Origin: Varroa destructor
Taxonomy: Eukaryota > Arthropoda > Arachnida > Mesostigmata > Varroidae
Assembly (NCBI RefSeq): GCF_002443255.2
Contig: NW_019211460.1
Span: 34,729,498 to 34,793,497 of the forward strand
Direction of reading: 5' to 3'
Length of the DNA: 64,000 bases
The position numbers were made by a program, and so were the translations under genes. Below, piece by piece: positions 38,001-51,300 of the stretch (positions are counted from its first letter, which is position 1; each line of letters opens with the position of its first letter). The notes beneath the pieces were generated by a model that saw nothing but the letters and a program-made list of their open reading frames with translations, was not told the origin of the DNA and did not search any database.

Positions 38001-41000
38001 CAGATGAAATTGGGAGAGATGGAACGCACCGAACGAAGTTTACGCACATTGCAGGCAGGTAACACACAGGAAAGTAGCGAACTTAGGGCCAAATTGCAGC
38101 ATTCAGGACATGCACACAAGGCCGAAGTGGCAGCGCTTCGCAGCGAGTACGAAGGCAAACTCGACATTATCGCAGGCGAACTTGACTCTATGCAAGGCCA
38201 AATCATCTCCCTGGCGAAAGAGCGGGATAACCTAAGAGAACAGCTTGAAGAAGCCAAGAAGGTATTGGTCATTCTGACAGATAAAATAATTCTGCCATCT
38301 GGGCCGCAAATAGATACGTGCTAGTTTTTCAGTTTTATTGGGCTCGCTTTCCGATAAAAAGTTTTTGGGTAACAGGCGAGAGGTCTTTTTTTATTTTTTT
38401 TCACGACTCCCACCCAGACTCTTCATTTAACCATACTACAGATAGCATAAGTAACTACCCGCTTGTCTCCGCAGCCTATCCTGCGTGTTGGCTAGCTGCA
38501 ATCCAAGAAGTTATTATTTTTCCCTTATGTCGCCCGGGCTAGAAGGTCTCCCTTGCGCGACGTGACGTGCGAATGGGTAACGAAAGAAGGTAACAAAGCC
38601 CTTCATCCTATTGAGGTGAAAAAGCATCCCGTGTGGTATCGTGTATTGCCTTTTACGTGGGCAAACACCCTACATACTTGCAGTGCGTGCTGAGCCGTGT
38701 CCTTGAAGCCTCCTGTGTCAAGGAAGCGGCCTGGCTACACACCTTCGGTGAAGTTATGGTTGTCCACTGAAAAGCTGCAGGTGCACAATTTTATTCAAAA
38801 TAAAATGGAAAATCTAATTGAAAGCTTCTGGCTCATTATGGTTTACTTATAACAAGAGATGAAGTGGCATAGACTATTGGCCTTTTTTATGTACAACACT
38901 GGCAAGAGACACAAAAAAATTTTTTCAAAAAAAAATCCAAACAAAGGACGAGGTCCAAAAACGTCATGAGAAGTTCTTTTCTAAGCGTCTGCGGCGGCTT
39001 GAGTCTTACTCCAAAAAAATTAGCCTGTAAATCTCAAATCGGAACCGAGCGATCTATATGCTGAATAGCTGGTCCTCAGTTGGGCCTCCTAATCTTGGCT
39101 TTAAAATCATCGCGTATTGTTTGGGTAATAAGACCTGTTTGAATCAGGGAGTGCCTAGAGACAGCAAGGGGTTGCTATACTTATCGTCTTTTCTACTGTT
39201 TCATTATAGTAGAAACATGCGTCAATAACGAAATTTGGACTGAAATCACATTTGTGCCCGTTCGGTGAGAAGGCGAACATGCTACTACTACCTAAATGAT
39301 CACAATGGCCAAAAGCGTGAAAAATAGGGAAATTCAAGATAATTTTCACTTTTGGCAGAATTAACGTGCAACTAAGGGGTAGTCTTCCATTTTTCGCACA
39401 TAACTTAGGTCTCATTAAAAAATAGTGGACTTCGGCTGATATATTCTGTCGCAGTTATCACTTTGTCAGAACATTGCCTTATCATTCGTTTTATCCTCTG
39501 GTGACATTCCTTAACGAAATCTAGTTATTTGTAAAGTATGAAGGTGGCTTGGGTGTTCGATACACATACGCCAGCATGTTGACAGCATGAAGACTACATA
39601 CCGTGAAGAACGTATTTTGAATCTGCTAAAAGAAAGAGTAACCGAAAAGAGTGAACATCTATAAATTTTCCTGTGCCAGAATTTGAGCTGCTTTAATGAC
39701 ATGTCGCGCGGATATAATTGCTAACCTAATTACCCCATAATCTTTCCTTACTTAACAGGCAATTATTTACTATCGGCCTGTTCCTCAAGCACTATTATTC
39801 AAATTACAGTATTTCTCACAGTAAAGAAAAGAAAATTAGCACAACAATGTTATGATTATGATTCGATAAGTAGTTGTTAATATAGTTGTTGTTTACATTT
39901 TGCTTTGCCCGTGTTTTCTGGTATTTAGGAACTAAATCGGCTAAAAGGCAACGCTGTGCGCGATGAACGCATAAAGAGCCGAGAGGCCGCAGAACATGCG
40001 TTCAAGAAGATGGAGGAACTTCGTTTTCAAGCTCAGGAAATCAAAAACCAACTAGATTATGCACTTTCAGAGAACAGGAAAATGAGAATTCAAATAGATG
40101 CAGACAAATCATCCTTCGAAATTCAAGTGGCAACTTTAAAGTCTAAACTTAACCAGGTAAAAATCGAAATAGACGGAGCTTACAGGGTAATTGATCAGAT
40201 TGGATGAAAGTATCTACATGGAACCAACAATCTGAATCAAGTTATGTCCATGTACCGATACAAATATCCCCTACGGACGTTTTATTCCGATCTTCACAAG
40301 GCTTCGGGCTATAAATCAGTTTTAAGATATCCCTTTTTTTTTAGTAAAGAGTGGTATAGTACGTGAATCAAAGTTTATATGGCCGGTATAGTTTATTCCA
40401 CTGTTAATGTGAGTGTTAGATTGGATTCCCATGAGTTCTTGTTCTGGCGCACATGACACATACTCAGCCATCCCTGGACTATTTCGAAGCGCCATCTTGC
40501 TAAAGCACACTTGAGCTGCCCCTTCGACAGTATCAATTCAAGGAGTCGAGCAAACAACCATTTGTACTATTGATTATTGCATCTGATGGATCTTTGAACA
40601 TCATTTCGTGATAAATCAAAGATGGTCGGCTGCTTTACTCTTTCGCAACAAGCATCTATAAAATTGTTCGCTTCAGTGGCCTTAGGGAATGCCTGTCTAA
40701 TTTCTACAGCATGTCATCCCTCTCTAAGGTTTTTGTAAACGATAACTGACATGAGACGTCGAGTTGTGCCGTTCATAGAAGCTTAAGGCGTTCATCAAAA
40801 AAAGAAGATCTTGGGACCAGAGAATGCCCTCTTGGCTCTCTTGTACAAGTTTAGTAGCTTCTAGTGTTCCACTTTTTTTGAAAGACAAACCTTGATTTCG
40901 TCCATGTTTTTCTACATGTTTACGTCCGTTACGTTTCTACATGTACGTTTGGAAGAAGCCTTCTTGCATTGCCACAGATGTCTAAGAGATAACTTTTTGA

Positions 41001-43247
41001 AAATAACATAAATATAAAGGGATACATTTATTACTCCAGTGCTGCAATGGAATAAAATGAAGAGGCATACTTTACTCACATACTAAACAAAAGCTTATTC
41101 ATTTTTCTCCTCGTTAATATTAATATATCAGTATGAGGAGGCCAAGCTGTTGGAAACATCTCGCGGCAGTAACAAACTGTATGCGAAAACACGGCTCGAG
41201 TTGGCCTGGGAGAAGGAACGACAAGATCAGCAAAAGGTCCTTCATGATGCCCAGAGGATCTTGCGCGACCTCAAAGAACGTCTTCTGCGCGCTGAACATG
41301 AGCGTGAGCAGCACCGTGAGCTTCTCAATAAACAAATGCAGAAGCAGATGAGCGAGCTTAGCGAAGACCAGATTACGAAAGAGCTTCTTGACGTAAGTAT
41401 CCTAATCTCTGTCTACGCTCGTCTCCTCGATAACTAGACTTGCCTAATTAAATAAGATCGCATAACTGGAGAAAATCCGACTTCTACAAATCCGAATAAT
41501 TTGAATCAGGAATCGAAACTTTGACTGCATCCAATTCTTTAACCTTCTCATAGCTATGTCAACCATTTGGATACTCTCGAATAAACTCGGTGGAGATTTG
41601 TACGCTTATTAATATGTAATGTGTTGTTGGTCCATGTTGAAGATCCAGAAATGCACTTAGCCTAGCAACGCATGCGAAGTGTGCGTCTGAGCGTGTGGGT
41701 CTGGAAGAATTTTTCGGTATATGTCTAATGGTGTAAATTCTATTTCATGCAGTTACAAGCTGAATTGGACGAAGCCAAAGAGAACATGCGTCGTCTGCGA
41801 CACCACTATGAGCGTTCGAGGAAAGAACGCGAGCGGCTCACGAATGAGCGCGACGAATATAGAGCGAAGACCCTATGCATGAATGAGGTACACTCAGAGA
41901 CAAGTCACATGGCTCAAGACTTCGCTCGGCTAGTCGAAATGATTCAAGCCGACGGGGATTCAGCGAAATCGCGGCCATTGCGACCAAATAATCGCGAGCA
42001 AATTCGGGCTGAGCTACAAAAGCTTGTTGGTCGAATGGAATCCATTACGAAACTGACCTCGCCAGCGGCACAGATTGCTCGGAACCAATCATTCAAACGT
42101 GCTGTGAGCGCGTCAGACGTCAGTCAGGCATTACCATTCATCAGGGCACCTCCACGCACCAAATCGAAGAAAGCAATGTCACTTGGACAGGGCTTTGGTT
42201 CTGATCAGAAGCTTTGGGCGGGTTCGGGCGACAGCCTCGCATCAGGTATTTCTCCAGCTGGGTCGCAAACTTCTTTACAGCGACATGCCACTGGCTACGA
42301 TAGCGATGCCTCTATTGTGTCAGCACCGGCTCACCATTATGGCAAACCTGGGGTGGTAAGCTCGCTAAAATCTAATAATAACATTCAGTATATAGATATC
42401 TATATAAAGGGCTAACAGCAACAAATATATCTGTTTCAAGGCGTATAGAAAGGTAATTGAAGTTAGTAGCCCTAATTTTCAAAAAAATAATAGGAAAATA
42501 GAGGCCATAGGACAGCTGATTTCAAAACTAATGTGTATGACTAATGAAATTTAACGAAGCTTTATGTTTCGATTGTAGAGCTTTGATTCAGACAACGATT
42601 TGAATCAGGTGTCGGATTCCGAAAGTTTACCTGGCCACAAAATCGTACGTAAGAAAACTCTCAAAGAGCGTATTATGGGAATGAAGTCGTCGATGTCAAG
42701 GTTGGACGTTACACCTGATCGAGAATGTAGAGCCGGCTCGCTGTCTCGCACATCATCAAGCGAGGCACCTAAAAGTGTCCTTAAGGTACGTATACCTGAG
42801 AAATGGGACTTCAGCATTTGAAGAACAAAGTGACTTTAAAAAAATAGAAAAAATAAACCTTTGAAGTAGTCCAATATCGGCTGGGCACTAAATGGGATAG
42901 TTAAACTCGATCACTGCTAACATTGAGGTTATGATATGACCCATGATATGATTGTTATGTGGGAGAGGCATATATATATATATATATATATATATACTTG
43001 CATCGATTCTATGCTTTTTGTACGCTTAATTACATTGTCGCGTTCGAATAATAATTAGATGGTACCTAAAATCATCGAAAATTTAGATTGTCGTGCGGAA
43101 AAAATTGGTCCCATCAGCTGGTAGATTACGATGACGTCATTTGTTATTGTTGGTCGTTTCACAATGAATAGACTATTTGTTTGTTTTCAGTACGCTACCC
43201 CAAAACGGACCGGTTCAAATAGCTCCTTTACTGAGACTCAGGTTTAA
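21866..43247 (+). CDS. Large coiled-coil scaffold with N-terminal CxxC motif and C-terminal PDZ ligand (19 exons)
   Basis: Exons: 21866-22088, 29084-29259, 32733-32927, 33096-33382, 33533-33746, 33907-34204, 34328-34596, 34984-35302, 35550-35794, 36007-36306, 36527-36813, 36925-37126, 37392-37766, 37989-38261, 39929-40156, 41132-41392, 41753-42355, 42579-42785, 43191-43247. Phases agree throughout; 5,019 nt, 1,672 aa. The N-terminus holds a possible zinc knuckle (RPTRCKRCFGDVGDH), then a Ser/Thr-rich linker (about residues 80-125). Residues ~130-1450 are almost continuous heptad-rich coiled coil, broken by Gly/Ser or Pro hinges such as GGGSSGSSS. The tail is Ser-rich and basic (VRKKTLKERIMGMKS) and ends SSFTETQV, a class I PDZ-binding pattern. 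It is probably a cytoskeletal or junctional scaffold. LQVVEEEAAILKRKISDLEE recalls the SOGA/MTCL microtubule-crosslinking family from memory, but I cannot confirm the family. Exons 2 and 7 contain no long start-to-stop frame and rest on splice and phase logic. Confidence 0.85.
27453..28747. pseudogene. Region of possible decayed coding fragments
   Basis: Several short stretches have protein-like composition without forming a gene. On the + strand these are 27453-27716 (KTLFSFPRNLDTDTYIEIL) and about 27780-27920 (LYNFPKSWYTLVLESILQKY). On the + strand at 28300-28614 a frame holds LLHIGKTVSRYMTNSEYVEK. On the - strand at 28538-28747 a frame holds YDEADLDLLFRTIGHFIEIP. They overlap, lie on both strands and are broken by stops. 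They may be remnants of an unknown gene or element; I do not recognise the family. Confidence 0.25.
28995..29040. repeat. (AT)n microsatellite
   Basis: About 23 uninterrupted AT dinucleotides, ending 43 bp before exon 2 of the coiled-coil gene, so it sits next to the acceptor's polypyrimidine region. Shorter TA runs occur at 16924-16939, 23284-23302, 24725-24750 and 42970-42995. Confidence 0.95.
29260..32732 (+). other. Second intron of the coiled-coil gene
   Basis: Donor GACATG|GTTTGT, acceptor TAATGTAG. Both flanking exons are in phase 0, joining ...DLMDM to VNGLRK. It contains the reverse-transcriptase-like debris described at 31167-31786 and otherwise AT-rich sequence with no supported exon. 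Confidence 0.6.
31167..31786 (-). mobile_element. Possible reverse-transcriptase remnant in intron
   Basis: On the - strand, entering at about 31786, the frame reads IEFDLASAMNTVLWDIV, which loosely matches the 'fDi..AFd.v.W..il' segment of non-LTR reverse transcriptases. Further open stretches follow down to 31167 in shifting frames. The match is weak, no catalytic YADD-type motif is visible, and the fragment is heavily decayed. Confidence 0.3.
38262..39928 (+). other. Intron 14 of the coiled-coil gene, no further gene seen
   Basis: This 1.67-kb intron carries A-rich and T-rich runs (about 38380-38400 and 38915-38940). The - strand frame at 39155-39415 is unsupported. Intron 15 (40157-41131) is likewise empty by eye. 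Confidence 0.5.
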
Positions 43248-43359
43248 TTAAAACGATTGCTAAAATTATGGATTTTGTTTAAAAGCTCTATCGTTCCATA
43301 AATGGCTTCTGCAACTGTATATAATTACTACTACTTTATTGTAAATAATCTGTGTAGAA

Positions 43360-43365
43360 AATAAA
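43360..43365 (+). terminator. Poly(A) signal of the coiled-coil gene
   Basis: AATAAA lies 113 bp after the TAA stop, giving a short 3' UTR. It is the first such hexamer downstream. Confidence 0.65.
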
Positions 43366-46300
43366 CTCTAGTTAAACTTTTCTCGAGCCGAGTGTTTCTA
43401 TACGTATGCATGCTGGCGTGTTCCTTTTCGGTAGCTACTGTTCTAGAAACGTCTGCTGTGCGAGCACTCTCTCAACAGTGTTTAGAAAAAAATTATTCCG
43501 CGCAGGACAACTCTAGTGTATATGTACGATTCTAAGAAAGAAATGGTATAATGGACTTCTGGTCGGTGGCATTAGGTCTACCCAATGCTAGATGAACACA
43601 TATTCGCGAAGTGCCTAAAGTTACTTTGCAGGTTGAGAACAGAAGCGGTCGTTTCATGCACAAGAACTCATCCACAGACAATCATTGAAGTAGGTCACTT
43701 TGCTGAAAACGCTTTTTGCATGATACATGCAAATGTGACTACACATATAGTATTTTACATGCCGTCCGACTGACCTCGTCCGACGTCGAGTGAGCGCTTC
43801 AAGCTCGAGGCGAACAGAGACAACGATCGCAGACGCAACACAAATCAAACGGAGTTGACAAAGTCACCAGCCGAAGCATGCGGCTACTGACAGAATAATA
43901 TCTTGTAAATGCGACATTGGACATGTGTACGTATGTTGTCAGAATGTTAACAGCTTAATGTATCCATCGTTGAATCCCAAGAGCATGGAAATAGAGGTTG
44001 TTTCATGGAAGAAAGGGCAAATCAAGGCGAGGGCAAAACGATAAGCGGTTCTGGCATCGGACGGATCACATCTGGTCGCCTTACTACTGAAGGCAGAAAG
44101 TGTATCGACAAGAATGTTCCTTGGTACCTATTAATAGTAAATCAGCTCACCTGGTTTGTATTTTTCATAAAAAAAGGCTCTAGATGGAACTGTCTAACGT
44201 TTAAAGTGGAAGCAGAAAACAAAAGCGTACGTAATAAGGAAACAGCAAACTGAGTAAGCCTACGATGTTCAGTATCAGTACATTGTATAGTTTATAAGTG
44301 TATGCACACGCATTTATTGCTTAGCACTATATGCCATGTCGAGCTGTTGAGTATAATCATCATAACAGCAATGATGAACATGCCGAAATAGTGTTGGCCA
44401 CTCATCCGTTAGGTCAAGGCTTATTGCACCTGTTGTCCGGTTTTCAAACGAGCACTAGCTTGACTATCCTGATGTAATGGTAAGTTGTCGCTGAACAGTT
44501 TTGTTTTAGCGTCTTACGTTATCGACCATCCTATTAGATTTGTTATATTATGATAGTTTACCACAGTAGTTAAAACGGTACGATCTGACGCTGCTTACTC
44601 TGTGTGTGATAGCCATGTCTCTATGGGCCGTATGACACTCGATCCATTAGAACGTTGTAGAGGTTTTCTCACTTTATCGGAAATAGTCGTTAGCCAATAA
44701 CAGCAGCAGCAGTAGTCCATATTGTTTTCACCTTTAACCTAGAGCCCCATACCCTGTATTTCTCGACGACCTATCAGTAGTGAACGGGTTAGGCTAGATA
44801 CAAGGCTTGACAGTCGAGTACAAGCTTCGGTATATATCCATGACGCAGGTTCAGCTTTGTCAAAGGTAACAACTCTCCTTCTGCTATCACATAAACCCTA
44901 CCTATAGAACAAAAGCCTGCGACACATTTTAATTTAACATTTTAGTGTTAAACGAGCTCAAAGTAAACTGGAACCGACAGGAGTTTCGATTATATTTTAA
45001 AAGCAAGCATCTTATACACAGAAATTGAGTTCGACTACATCACTGTTTCACGAATACGTACAGATTCGTTAATATAGATTCAAAGGCAGTCTTTGTGGTG
45101 GTAGACGTACGCGTGCTACCTTGTTAGGCTGCATTTTTAGTGACAGAATTTCCGTTTAAGCCAAGATAGGTTGAAAGCACTTTTGAAGACATACTAAAAC
45201 TCGTCAATGTTGTTCTCTGGTTTGCTACGTGAGAATTCGGATTGCTATACGTTGGCTTGAAGAAATATATTTTGAAAGCTACAGTTTCACAAACATGTAG
45301 TAGACAATGAGCCTGAAGCGCATGCTTTTGCCTTAGACGCCACTGTACAAATAGGCATTTCTACACTTTGTAACCGTGTAAGCTCTTACCGAGTAGAAAC
45401 GCTAACTCGCTATCAGTACTGACTAACATAGCTGCGATGCGATATTTCTTGCGTCTTTCTTAATATCGCGCTGACACAGCGTACCTAGGATCATATGTAA
45501 TGTCGAAAGGCAGGTCTGAATACAGCCAGACCGCCTGATATGTACACTGACGCCTTAAATCTAAGCACTATTGTAAAACTTGATGACGATACCGGCTGGC
45601 ATTACTTTTAATCTAGATTTGAATATGAATAGAGAACTGTCAAGCTGAGCTTCCTACTAAAATTAATTCAGGCGCTTTAAGCATATTGTTACACTTTCAT
45701 CGCCGTTAGTTACATTATTGCTTTTTATCAGCCCGACAGAACGAGTGCGGATCCGCAGGTACCTAGCCAGATTACCTTTGAAGGTTAGCCACTTATAGCC
45801 TAGAAAAATAAAGCACTCGCACATGAGCCTGAGCAGATGTCACCTTACTTATTCCTTCCAAAAATTATGCCTTGCATTTTTTCGCTTTATTATATTATTC
45901 TATTTATTTTATTATTATATTCGGGTTATTTAAGACGCTTACCTTTCGTTGGAATGTCATTCTCGCGGAAGCTTCAGTATGGCTGTCTACCTAGAAGAGC
46001 TGCGCTTTCGTTATTTCATGACAAACATGTCGTACTAAACTATTCATTTTTCTGCTACGATCCACATTTGGAAAAATGCTCGTACATTAATATACTTCAC
46101 AGAAAATACTAAATTTCAAAAAAAACAGTACAATTTCTCTTTAATGCATAGAGGTATACAAGGCTTTCGATATTCAACACTTTAATAAATTAATATTACC
46201 TAACGTAATTACTGATTGACGTTCTAACCAACGGTATCCCTGCTGTAATTAATAATAAAAGAATCAATCAGATCCAGCCGTAGCTAAACCCGTTTGGCAG

Positions 46301-48306
46301 CATGATAATGCCCAAACACCGGCTATCTAAAATAGTTGGGAGATTGTTCACTGTACGGGAAAAAAATAGCTACTTTTTTGCTTAAAACTCTAAAAATTAA
46401 GCGCATCATATTGAAATTAATTGTCCTCTCCAGCCTTCCTTCCATAAATATATATATATTTTACTTTGATAAAGTTCAAAGGGACTGTTACTCAAAGAAT
46501 GTTTGATTTCCAGCTGATTGGCGGATAAGCTCGACAACAAATTGTATTGTTTCGGCCTGTTATATCCTGTCCTATTTTCGGAATCATTGAAAAATTACCG
46601 AATCAACCTTGTTGTCATGGCATTGACAGTCTAACATTGACATTCGTATGGTGGGAATATACGCAGATTTAACGATACATCATCATTCTCACATACACGC
46701 AACAATACAAACGGCAATGATGATGATGATAATACTAACAATAATAACAACAAAATTGGCTCTTTCTCTACTCGGGCAACGAATGTATTTTATTTCGTTT
46801 GGTGATATTGGCAGGAAAGCCTCATTGAAACAATCCATTGCCGCTCATTAATATGGGTGTACCTGCTTTACGGGAATTTGATTGTAGTTTAGTGGTGAGA
46901 TTTTGTAACGTTAATTTTTTATATGAATCTTTTTGCATTTCCTATAAACGGAACTAAGAGCTAAAGAGAACTTATTCTGGATGCAAAGCTTGTCTACAAT
47001 ATGATACGTAGATAGTAGTTCTATCATTACTGTAAAACAGTATCATGCGCTTTCTGCATCTCCCACAGGAAGTTCTCACACGCTGAGTAAGAAAAACACA
47101 CTTATGAGAGAAAAAATTAGCCATCAGATTTCAGGAAGGGACCTGATAAGGACAGTGGAGCTATAGATCTGCAGTCTGAGGCAATAGGACGATCTTCACG
47201 ATAGTGGAAAACTCTTTAAGACAATATTTAGAAAGAACGGGAGTGTCAGCTCCATATATTGCAAATATGCGCACCTATGGAGATAATATGTCGCTTAACC
47301 GTAGTCGCATATGGGCAAGCTTAGCCATATGCGACGAAAAGAGAATTGAGTGTAAAAAGCTAATGCTACTATGAGGACAAAAAGCATCGACGAACTAGTT
47401 GTCTTAACCACAAGTATCAACATATTTGATTAGAAAATTAACCGTACGCTCATTTCTAGCTGCAAATCTCCTTCTTTTACACCAAAGACGACACCCCAGT
47501 TATTTTTAATTTTTATACTAAAAGTTGAATCGTGACCTAACGATACCTGGAAACGGTTAACCGAGCTAGTTTTTGTGTAGCATCTAGTAGCAGCTTCTTT
47601 TGCTTACATGGGTAACCACTCAATAAGAGAAACCAAGATGAGTGGTCTGATAAATACCGAGTCTATCGCAGCCCACACGCTATTCGGCTTATTCGCTTTT
47701 CAGTCGTCTCAGAACAATAGAATGTTTATCTTATACCATTTTTCGGTCTTATTCCCACGTTTTGTTTATATGAATCTGTGTGTCGCGAATGATGCGGATG
47801 ATGAATAGTGTTTCGTTTTATACGAAAAATATGATTTCTCTATTTTATAGAACTCAACTCGATACGACTCAAAGCAGTAGCATCATTACTGTTTGCATCA
47901 GTGTTGACTCGCTGATACAAAATTAAATTGGTCAATAAGCAGAGGCATTTATATATGTGGATTTAAAAACACGTAGATACATTATGCGGATGTGGATCAC
48001 ATTCACCACGTAGCTAAAATCGTATTCAGGAGAAAATAGAGACTTAAAACGTATTATAACGTAAAAGCGAAATCACCATACCGCAGATACTTAATAGACA
48101 CAAATGTATGTTGCTATATATGGTAATGTGCCGTAGGGTTCCATAATCAACTCCGCGACCACTGGTCTGTGCGAATGTACGCTTCCACTTGCCGCTCTTC
48201 ATCCAGGTTTGCAACCGCTACGTTATTACAGCCGAAACATTTTTGTCTACGTGAACGGCTGGTATGCCCACCTTTATAAAACGTCAGCGATTTCGGCCTG
48301 CTTTCA
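43366..48306. other. Intergenic, no gene seen; contains outer part of the left palindrome arm
   Basis: About 4.9 kb without a supported exon. Frames at 43585-43773, 44005-44253, 45837-46112, 46648-46851 and 47608-47808 lack motifs and splice context. From 47290 onward the sequence is mirrored exactly at the right end of the window. Confidence 0.45.
47304..47335. repeat. Short 11-bp inverted repeat (palindromic)
   Basis: GTCGCATATGG at 47304-47314 pairs with CCATATGCGAC at 47325-47335 around a 10-nt loop containing AAGCTT. Its mirror copy lies at 63955-63986, close to the window end. No function is assigned. Confidence 0.7.
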
Positions 48307-48314
48307 TATAAAAG
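48307..48314 (+). promoter_or_regulatory. TATA box of the left NTR-like/SYQPP gene
   Basis: TATAAAAG lies 50 bp before the start codon. With a usual start site about 30 bp downstream, the 5' UTR would be only some 25 nt. A clear TATA box suggests strong, tissue- or stage-restricted expression, as is common for secreted structural proteins. Confidence 0.6.
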
Positions 48315-48363
48315 GCGTGAGAACACAGGAAACGTTAGGCATTTGGGTTACCGGACGTCCGTG

Positions 48364-51300
48364 ATGCTGCCAATCCGTACCGTCTTCTTGGCCCTATGCG
48401 CCTCTGTGGCTATCGCCGCCCCCCTCGGCGGGTGAGTGCCGTGCAATAGACGACGCACACATCCAAGTACTGTGCGCCACGGCCACGACGACTAGTGGTC
48501 ATATCTAAAGTTTTTCATGCATTTCTAATGTTCTCTGCTTTTGACTACAATAGTGTCCTTCACCTGGATTAACCTACAACCACGATAAACGAGGATGATT
48601 GGTTACGGTTAAGGTTCAAGCTCTGTCTCCGTTCTCGCTTGCAGGCATTGTTCAGCTGCTTGCTTATACAATGTCTTAATAGTAGAATACAGGTTCCACA
48701 GGTTTAGATTTTAAAATACATGCTTGACTTCTTATCTTTACTGCAACTTGCTCTACGACTCCAGTAATCGTTTCGTTGTTATTCACCGCAATTGTCCCTT
48801 ATACTCTTTGCAAGGAAGAAGTACTCGTAGTATACAGAAGAACCTATCTGTGTTTTTGCAAATCTGTCTCAAGTCCCCTTCCAACGTTAATTACAGTATC
48901 TCGAGGCACGGTAGCACGAAAATCTGAATCGGGTATTCTTCACGTCGGGCGAGCTAGTCTAAGCCTGCAGTTACGATGTGAAATACTTTGGTTCCGCTAC
49001 AGTGCATTGCGATTTTTGCAGCGTTTGCCCCACCACTGGCGATTGCCCGAAGTGCGGTGTTAGCACTGAGGAATTAAAGCAGCTCGTCTGCGGTGCCAAA
49101 TCTTCCTTCGTTGTTGCCACTGGCGTTGCACAGGACGGCCAATCATGGATGTCTCCTCGCCGTTGGCAGGATATTCTTGGAGCCGATGGCAACCGCTATG
49201 CTGTTCAGACATATCCCATCGATGAGCGTCATTGGGAGCCTAAGAACGGCGAATGTAGGAACTACTTCGTGAAACCTGTCTATGACATAACGCGTGGCCA
49301 GAAAGCTCAAGCCATCAACACTCCTTCAGTTACTGGCCTGTATATTAATATGGAATGCCGCTGCCCGGAGCTTATCCGTGGTGCTGGATACGCTGTTATT
49401 GTCTTCAAGGACCACAAGATTCATCACCTCGATGAGCTCTTGCAGGCTTCCCTTGATAATCAGGTCACCGTGGCTCCCTTGTCCCAAGGCGAATGGATTA
49501 TTCCCTCTTGCGATGAAGATTTCGATGCCTCCGGCATTGATCAGGAGAAGCTTCCTTCAGCCTTCATAAACGATGAGACAGAGAAAGAGTGCTCTGAAAG
49601 GACTATCACCTGCCCCAAGTGCGATATCATTAGTTCCACAGACCAGCTCGAAGGTATTTGCCAGTCTCAGCAAGCTGTGCTCGTTAAACGCATCATGGAC
49701 GATGTTACCCCCGCTGAGCAGGCTGCTCCTTGGAATATGCCCAAGATTTCTATTTATGGTTAGTTTAGAGGGTTAAAAACAGAAATTACTATTTTAAATT
49801 GTTGGTTCTAACAATAATATTAGACCGTCAACAAATAGTTGGTCGAAAATGGAACAATCCATATCACAAACCTCGTAGATAAAATACAATACTGTTTATT
49901 TTTATCAACAGCTAAATTATTATACTCTGCGATTGGGTACCATTACCTTAACACAGTCTCATTTACTTCGTTTAATTTCTGTGGATGCTGTTTTCGCGCT
50001 AGTGGCAAAGGATAACGCAAAGGCGGACTCTCAGCAGCTTCACATCAAGATAGTTGCCCGTGAAAAAAATTCCTGTATTGGCGGCAAGTTCCGCATCCTC
50101 AATGCTTTCACTCCCGACTTCGATGACAACCGCAATCAAAGCTTCCAGCTCGGCCAAGACTGTGAATGTGACTACCTTCGTCACCATACCGGTTTTGCTC
50201 TTTTACAGTCTGAGCGCAAACTCTCTGAGGAAGGGATACTTTCCGAAAACGAAAAGATACTCATAATTCCTGAAGGCCAGTACGTTATTCCCTACTGTCA
50301 ACAAGAGCAGGCTGAAGAGCGTTCCGTGAGTGAAGATGACGATGATGAGCAAAAAGCTGAATGCGATGAGCTTGAGGAGAGCTGCCCCGTATGTGACGAG
50401 ATCACCCCCAAGATCCAGGAGGCCGTTCAGAGCATAGGCACCTATGTCGTTAAGGTATACTTTCAAAATATGTAAGCTAGATGCACTTTATATAATTAAA
50501 AAAAGTTTGTTTAATTGACACGCATTTTTTCATAATTAGTGAAAGGATTCAAAGATGGCATGTTGGAAACTCGGTCATGGTTTATGATATCAAAAGTTAG
50601 ACGTAGGGAGAGTTATCAAGCCTAAACAAACAATCTTTAGGTATTTGTGTCAATAGCTAAAGATCGAATAGGATTTTTAGATAATAAATCCTAGTAGAGC
50701 AACACAGACAGATTTTTTTTGTTGGAATCATTCTCAATAAACTAACAGCACATCTGTATGTTTGTTTCGGAATTCAATTTCTATTATGAGGAATAGCCTC
50801 TCTGAGCACAATTAATTCATGCAATAAAAATAATTATTTTATGTTACCAACGTAATTATCAATGTCACCATTATTTTAAAAATGTTCCAATAAGCGATAA
50901 TGCATGGACACGTGTTTTGTGGCTTTTGAAGTTTTAAGCTTAATAAATTAGGGTGTTGACGTCTAAAATATATACGTATAATTTATTATAAATGTACATT
51001 TAAGGTGAGCAGTACATATATAATAATAAGAATAATAACAAAAGCAATTACGTATACACGCACTCGTTATTAATCTACAGATGCAAACCAACCGTCACCT
51101 TAAGCCATCTAAAAAAAGCGAAGACGCCAAGTGCGGCGCTGTTCATCTTATTTCTATCTTCAAAGGAGATAACGAGAAAGTTGAGCCTGAGCTTCCCTTC
51201 ACTCTTCCTGAGAAATGCCGTTGCGATGCTATGTCTGCTTGTAAGTGATACTTAATATTTATTAACTCGTTGGTTAGTTGTCAGCAGGGTATCCATTCAG

